Assembly (NCBI GenBank): GCA_015179025.1
Contig: WHUX01000725.1
Span: 1-12,660, forward strand
DNA length: 12,660 bases
Direction of reading: 5' to 3'
Source: Terfezia claveryi
Lineage: Eukaryota; Ascomycota; Pezizomycetes; Pezizales; Pezizaceae
Part shown: positions 7,871-12,660 of the stretch, one piece after another
How positions within the stretch are numbered: position 1 is the stretch's first letter
Layout: each line of letters starts with the position of its first letter
Translations under genes and position numbers: made by a program
Notes under the pieces: model-generated
Told to the model about the DNA's origin: nothing
Database searches by the model: none
What the model saw: only the letters and a program-made list of their open reading frames with translations

Positions 7871-8183
7871 GGCAACTGGGTATAGGCTGCTATTCATTCA
7901 TCTTGTTCTATTGACTTATCTTCATCTTTTGAGTGTTGGCTTTTATCGTTTTGGGATATTCTGTTTCTGCTCTGTTCTCATTTATGCATATGTTGAGTTA
8001 CAAGTTATTGCCTCATTTGGTTTATTAATTTGTTTATATACTTTCCTATTTACATCGGCAAAGTGGTTTTAGAGCATGTTAGTTTCATTTGAGAGGACGA
8101 ATTTGGGACAGGTGGGTCCGATATGGTAGTTTAATTTAGATATAATTCAGGAACATAATCTTTCGTGCAATAAACAGGTACCT
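7871..8183. other. Non-coding T-rich region downstream of gene B
   Basis: About 310 bp after the gene B terminal TAA, rich in T and pyrimidine runs on the plus strand, compatible with a former 3' untranslated region. No protein motif is seen on either strand. Confidence 0.4.
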
Positions 8184-8458
8184 ACATGATTATGGTGATA
8201 TGGAAGGGAAAAACAGTCCTATGTTCATTGCAAACAGAAGCACCTGTATCACATCCAATATAGCTGGGTGAAATGCAATAGCAAGTAACAACTAAGTGAA
8301 AGTCTCCTATGAATGTACTTACATGATGATTGGGATAGGGAAGGAGCGAAACAATAGTGCGCACATTGTAAACAGAAGTGCCTGCATTACGTCCGATAAG
8401 GGGTGAGCGAGATGTGATAGAAAGTTAAGGCATATAGAGAGCTACCTACAAATGGGAA
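8184..8458 (+). repeat. Diverged tandem duplication, unit about 138 bp
   Basis: Copy 1 starts at 8184 and copy 2 at 8321, both with ACATGAT. Shared landmarks: a purine block (GATATGGAAGG / GATAGGGAAGG), ATTGYAAACAGAAG at 8227 and 8365, and a core ACRTCCRATA at 8251 and 8389. Over the aligned 34 nt 8227-8260 / 8365-8398 there are seven differences, all transitions. In the core, copy 2 has two CpGs where copy 1 has CpA. No coding content is apparent. Confidence 0.75.
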
Positions 8459-8760
8459 GGAGATGGGAGTCAATTGACATCATCCATTTAGGAGAAGAAA
8501 CATTTATGAAGGCAAGGAAGAGGTTGCAAACAATGGCAGAAAAAGTATGGCCGGGGAAACATTAGGAGAGGGGACACTCAGGAGCGTACTTGAGGAGTGT
8601 CAAGTAAGTGGTAAGTATGATAGAATGTATAGAGAGAAATACACAAGATGTGCTGAAGTCCAGTAGAAGGAGAGCAACATTAGAAACAGGGTACAAAGCA
8701 TCCGATTGTAAATTTAGTGAGTGCAAAATGCAAATGCATTGTGAAAAATAGCGCCGCATG
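8459..8760 (+). repeat. Possible further, more diverged units of the same tandem array
   Basis: TTGCAAACA at about 8524 and ATTAGAAACAGG at 8680, with GCATCCGATT at 8698-8707 and a following GTGAGTGCAAAATGC, echo the landmarks of the two clear units at intervals of about 155 bp. The similarity is partial and could be overread. A minus-strand open frame here (8562-8759) has no recognisable motif. Confidence 0.35.
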
Positions 8761-9067
8761 ACTTGTATTGCAAGAATAAGATCTTCAAATAATGGGAAGT
8801 TTTACAAATTGGCATTGTATGCACGGCGTGCACACAACGTGATCTAAAATCTTTCTAATGACTCATGCCTACAAGGCATATATATACAGCTAGGTGGCAA
8901 TGAATTTGGTACCCCGCATAAAAGGGGCGAGTATGCAGTGCGCTTGACTCAGATTTAATGCATTGAACGCGGCTAGCATGTTTGTGGGCGAATGTCTTAC
9001 CCCCCCTTAATCATGCAACCAAATACTTAGATATATTATCTACTGATATGGTGGCTAGAAAGTTATT
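8761..9067. other. Non-coding spacer before the retrotransposon
   Basis: No gene seen. It contains ATATATATA at 8878-8886 flanked by two TGACTCA motifs (8859-8865 and 8945-8951), and a run of seven C at 9000-9006. None can be tied to a transcript. Confidence 0.4.
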
Positions 9068-9584
9068 TGTGATGAGGGTAACAGCAAAAGTTATTTTTTT
9101 AGTTTGTTAGCCTCGCAGGAAAGGGGGTATATTATGCGGGGGAATTCTTGTACTTTGACACACTCATTAAGAAATATACGCATCATTTTTACGCGCACAA
9201 GGAAAGTGCTAGAATCTTCACTCTGTTACCTTAAGACGATTGATAGCCAGCTTCGCATGCCGCTGTCGATTGTCTTTTATTTTTTGAGGCTTTACTCTAT
9301 TACTTGCGTGTGTCGAGACATGTAAGTCTTAAGAATTGCTTATCTCTCGTTGAGATCTATCCTCGCTTATAGGATTTTCGCTTATCGTAAGAATACTCTG
9401 CACGATTCTGCGAGATACCAGTGGATTCCGCCAGCTCATTCGACTCTCCAGACATCTAAGACAGTAATAGTCACTCTGACTATTTGCGATCTTCTTCATA
9501 TTGGTCCCTTCGACTAGAGAGCTGAGGCAGTAGGATAATTGGACTTCTGCAGAATTGTCAGAACATACGTATCGATATCACTCA
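9068..9584 (+). repeat. Putative 5' LTR of a Ty3/gypsy retrotransposon
   Basis: Boundaries inferred: it starts TGTGATGAGGGTAACAGC and ends ATCACTCA (TG...CA), about 517 bp, followed 11 nt later by a primer-binding-like TTGGTAT and then gag. This is the expected order and size for a fungal gypsy element. The 3' LTR lies outside the window, so the repeat itself cannot be confirmed; either end could be off by tens of bases. Nothing in it encodes a protein. Confidence 0.5.
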
Positions 9585-9595
9585 AAAAAAAAAAA

Positions 9596-9608
9596 TTGGT
9601 ATGGAAGG
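9596..9608 (+). other. Putative tRNA primer-binding site
   Basis: TTGGTATGGAAGG follows an A-run after the putative LTR end. Many fungal and plant LTR elements have ATTGGTATC(A/G)GAGC here, complementary to the 3' end of a tRNA (often initiator Met). The first seven bases fit; the rest does not fit well, consistent with decay. Confidence 0.4.
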
Positions 9609-10056
9609 AGGGGAATCGAAAAAACCCCTTTTAGCTATGATTTTGAGTGCAACCCTTATGTTAAAGCCTCTGGAGGCTTTCCTGGCTTTTGCAGCTTTTG
9701 TGGCTTTTGTCTCTGTGTATTTGTCCCTATTCTTTGTTCTTTGCTTGTGGCGCACCCAACTCAAAAATAAGGAAAAAGAGGGAGGTGTCAAAATAATTAG
9801 CTTCGTACTCGAAATTTTGTACAGAATAGCTGCCCAAAAAAGCATAAGAATGGGGGAAAATCGAGCAGAAAGAAGAGAAAAAGAATTAAGAGAAGACACA
9901 CCTAAGCTTGAACATACGCATATCATACATTTTCGTGGGTTGAATTCCCACAATCAGAATTCTCGAAAGCAAACATTTTACCCTCCATTTTATCACACAT
10001 GTAGGGAGCCCTACGTGTGCAATACCATATCTTCACCTACCAAAATCAAGAAAGCC
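9601..10056 (+). other. Leader between primer-binding site and gag, open for 152 codons
   Basis: The gag reading frame is open back to an ATG at 9601, so the leader could encode an N-terminal extension. It includes a strongly hydrophobic stretch (EAFLAFAAFVAFVSVYLSL, about 9676-9732) built on repeated GGCTTTTG-like units, then a charged segment. I prefer translation starting at the ATG at 10057 (gccATGG context), because the extension has no gag-like sequence and overlaps the likely primer-binding site. Leader sequence that is open by chance is the simplest reading. Confidence 0.4.
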
Positions 10057-11385
10057 ATGGAATCAAAGTCACAGGCTCAGAATGTTCCTCAGCAATCTAC
10101 GTTAGCTACTGCTTTTTCGCTGTTTCCCTTTCCATTTCAGTTAGGATCTCCGTATTTTGATGGCACTGATGTTCCTGATTTTTTGGTACAATGGGAGGGA
10201 TTAATAATGGATTGGACTGACTTACAGCGTATCAAAAAAGTTCCTCTCTATTGTGAGAAGATGATTGGTAAGTATATTAAGACGCTACATTCATATGTGG
10301 CTGGGGAAAGTTTGGACAATTTTGTGGTCATGCTTAAAGTGGAGTTTAAGGACGATGACAATGAGCAAATCAGGAATACGGAAACGTTCCTGCAGAATCT
10401 CGTCCAGAATATGAGAAAAGAAAAGGAACCTTGGTGTCAGCTTATAGGACGTTCATCTTTGAATTCACAGAGAGATCGAATCTTCTAGTGAATAAGCTAG
10501 TAATTAATAAACATACGCAAGTATTTATGTTTTTGCAGGCTTTTTCTGACAAAATAGGAGATAAGCTTTGCAAACGATACAAGATTGACATTGACGATAC
10601 CGATTCAACTGCGACTATCTGGCCGGAGCTAAAAAAAGAGGCGTTGAACGTATGTACGAAGGATGATTCACAGATAAGCAAGCTGTGGAAGGCCAAGAAG
10701 CAAATAGAGATGAACCCTTCGGTGAAGAATCTCCCAAAGCTAAGAGAGGAATTGAAACCAAAAATGGAGAGTAGGAGTCGTACGAAGGCCGAGCCGCTGA
10801 ATGAGGTAACGAAAATGATGAAGGATCTCCAACTGAGTAACATGGAAGCTCAGAAGAAGTTGGAAACTGACATTTCGTTCCTGAAAAATGTCTTCACGAA
10901 GACTCCACCACAGGCAGCTCCCTATTACCCACCTCGACAATATGGAAATAGGGATTACCCTCCAAACCAGGCTGCATCGTTAGCGAATCGAATTCGAGGA
11001 TGTTATTGGGACAGTCAAATGCATAGGAAGGAAGAGTATCAAGACTTAAAGAAAGCTATTGAGCATGGAGAAGTCTACCAAAGAGATCAGCAGGGTATAG
11101 GAGATGAAGTTCTTATCCCTGTTCCGCATGAAGTTGAGGGAAGAATGAAGTGGCAGAAAGATTGGGTCTGAGACTACCTGAGAAAGAAGGAAAGTGAGGT
11201 TTCAAAAGCGCACTGTATTTTCGTGAAAGATCAGGAAGGTGTTGATTGTAATGTCATTGAGGAAAGAATCAATGGTGAACCGGTGGTCTTCAAAGCATCA
11301 AAAGAAGCATTAATTGAGGAGAAAAGAATGAGAGATATTGAGGATTTGGCGAAAGCAATCGAAAATCGAAACAACCTTTTAACCC
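10057..11385 (+). pseudogene. gag: Ty3/gypsy gag (capsid-nucleocapsid), frameshifted
   Basis: Capsid/nucleocapsid polyprotein of a fungal gypsy element, which would assemble cytoplasmic virus-like particles. Signature: LGSPYFDGTDVPDFLVQWEG (about 10142-10201), then YCEKMIGKYIKTLHSY and EFKDDDNEQ, the usual fungal gag order. The frame changes by net -1 between 10338 and 10488, continuing with AYRTFIFEFTER and VFMFLQAFSDKIGDKL. A Lys/Glu-rich linker leads to GCYWDSQMHRKEEYQDL (about 11009), the remains of a CCHC zinc knuckle: the second Cys is absent and the last is Tyr. An in-frame TGA at 11169 is followed by continuing frame (CIFVKDQEGVDCNVIEE). A second -1 change occurs near 11370-11385 beside a TTTT run. 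No canonical slippery heptamer fits the first shift, so I read these as mutations or sequence errors, not programmed frameshifting. Confidence 0.8.
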
Positions 11386-12660
11386 TTCCGTACCTCCGAG
11401 AATCCTGAAGCGCGGACAGAAGGATCAAAGCAAGGTTGATTCGAAGCAACCTAGACAATCTCACGATAAGCTATGGGCTACCTTGAGAGAAGAAGTGGAT
11501 ATTAAAGATCTTAGTAAAAGAACTCTGGATGCACCTGTACCAGGAGTAACTGTTCGAGAGCTTCTATCGATTTCACCAGAACTAATTCAACAATGGTTTG
11601 GCGTTAAGAGAGTTCCACCGATCAAGGAAAAAGCAGACGAACCAGATGCCATGCATTCACTGTTGGTTGGAAAGAGGCGCTCGGGAAGCTATATGCGTGT
11701 GCTTCCCCTAAGTGCAAGGATAGAGTTGAAGAGACGGAGTATGAGATGCTGATAGATTCGGGAGCGGAGTTGTGTTTGATGAGTAAAGATGTCTTCGAGG
11801 AGTTAGAATTACCCATTGATTTGGCTGTGGATTGGTCTGTTGGAGCAGCAAACAATCAAAGGACGAAGGCATATGGAATTTGTTATGATGTTGAGGTAAG
11901 GATCGGAGGGATATCAACCAGATGTCGATTTTTTGTTATGGAAAACTTATCCCAGGACGTAATCTTGGGAAGGCCTTGGGAGAGGATGGTCAGAGCAAAG
12001 CATGACAATAGAGACGATGGGAGTTGTTATACTAGATACATGACGAAAAAGGAAACGCGGTGACATTCTGCTCAGTTCTATCTCATCATGAATGAAATCG
12101 AAGTGAAGCAGATGGATGAAGGCTTGCCTGAAGGTCAATGGACAAGTTGACGATACTCTTGAGATTCGGATGTTGAGTCCAGTAACCTAGGATGGGAGGT
12201 ATGGGAGGAAGTTCAAGTTGATGAAAACGGGGATGTTTTTACCTTAAAGCTAGAAAAAGGGAAGCCGCCAAAAATTACGGAAGGAAAAGATGACATTTGC
12301 GTAAGGAGCTTTACGCAAGTGTCAGATTCGGTTAAAAAGGTGAAAGGACGGACCCTATACAAGAGAAAGCAAGAAAAAATTCGTCCTGCTAATATTCCGC
12401 ATAAAGGGGGATTGGAACCTGAAGGGTTAGAGAATTGGAAGGAACATCTTATAGGACATCCGTCGCTTGAAAACAAATACCCATGGACTATCCCTAAGTT
12501 TTCTTATTTGAAAAGAGGGGAAAGGCTCAGTCCGGAAAGAATTACCAAGTTGAAGATTGAGAAACAATCACCGCTGAAGAACAGGATGTTCTTATGGAAG
12601 TTTTATTTAGCAGGGAACCAGGAATTGCTTTTGATTTTACGGAGAAAGGGGTTTCAAGTC
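11386..12660 (+). pseudogene. pol: Ty3/gypsy pol 5' part: aspartic protease and linker to reverse transcriptase, frameshifted, partial
   Basis: A pre-protease segment (TVRELLSISPELIQQWFGV, about 11549-11605) is followed, after a net -1 change near 11655-11672, by the retropepsin. Catalytic motif MLIDSGAELCLMS (11746-11784; Asp-Ser-Gly) and the second conserved block DVILGRPWER (about 11957-11986) are both present, so the active-site residues are intact. A further -1 change near 12036 follows GSCYTR; 12065-12190 is confused, with stops in all frames. From about 12190 an open frame carries KIRPANIPHKGG and PKFSYLKRGERLSPERI, typical of the protease-RT linker. One more -1 change near 12560-12572 gives VLMEVLFSREPGIAFDF, the segment just before reverse transcriptase. 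RT, RNase H and integrase would lie beyond the right edge. Confidence 0.8.

Noticed and set aside
8900..8930. CCGCATAAAAGGGG shared approximately with 12397-12410
   Set aside because: The second occurrence lies in conserved pol codons, only about 12 bases match, and no wider similarity is seen.
9582..9953. 123-codon minus-strand open frame
   Set aside because: It lies opposite the retrotransposon leader, overlaps the putative primer-binding site and has no family motif.
10410..10440. Programmed -1 frameshift within gag
   Set aside because: The A-rich stretch has no X_XXY_YYZ heptamer in the zero frame, the site is inside the capsid domain and not at gag-pol, and four similar shifts follow.
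10442..10940. Minus-strand open frames opposite gag
   Set aside because: Antisense shadows of a recognised gag sequence, with low-complexity Ser/Phe composition.

Overview
The window looks like repeat-rich, decaying DNA from a filamentous fungus, either an agaricomycete-type basidiomycete or a TE-rich ascomycete such as a truffle; I cannot choose between them. The evidence is a Plavaka-type (fungal DNA transposon) transposase remnant, a fungal Ty3/gypsy retrotransposon, and candidate introns of about 40-75 nt. I see no tRNA, rRNA, CRISPR, operon or intact protein-coding gene.

Layout. 1-2231 (minus): Plavaka-like transposase pseudogene running off the left edge, with a decayed N-terminal C2H2 finger and a 74-nt intron that explains its one change of phase. 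2232-3397: no gene; a TATA-like site and a (CAA)17 tract. 3398-4835 (plus): 'gene A', an unrecognised two-exon pseudogene of about 460 codons with an acidic repetitive tail and 13 premature stops. 4836-5451: spacer with a short inverted repeat. 5452-7870 (plus): 'gene B', a second unrecognised pseudogene, possibly DUF6532-like, split by an 832-bp foldback element (6639-7470) flanked by 6-bp direct repeats TTAGGA. 7871-9067: non-coding, with diverged tandem repeats of about 138 bp. 9068-12660 (plus): 5' part of a Ty3/gypsy retrotransposon (putative LTR, primer-binding site, gag, protease, and the linker leading to reverse transcriptase), cut by the right edge.

The main biological reading is a layered decay history. 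The Plavaka remnant and gene A keep their reading frames over more than 1 kb but carry many stops, mostly TAG, which is what C:G-to-T:A mutation (RIP-like, or methyl-C deamination) produces. Two tandem repeat copies at 8.2-8.4 kb differ over a 34-nt core by seven changes, all transitions. The retrotransposon instead has few stops but at least five frame changes of the same sign (net loss of one base), so it is younger and/or carries consensus errors. The clearest new object is the foldback element: removing it with one TTAGGA copy rejoins gene B in one reading frame, which makes it a dated insertion into a formerly coding exon.
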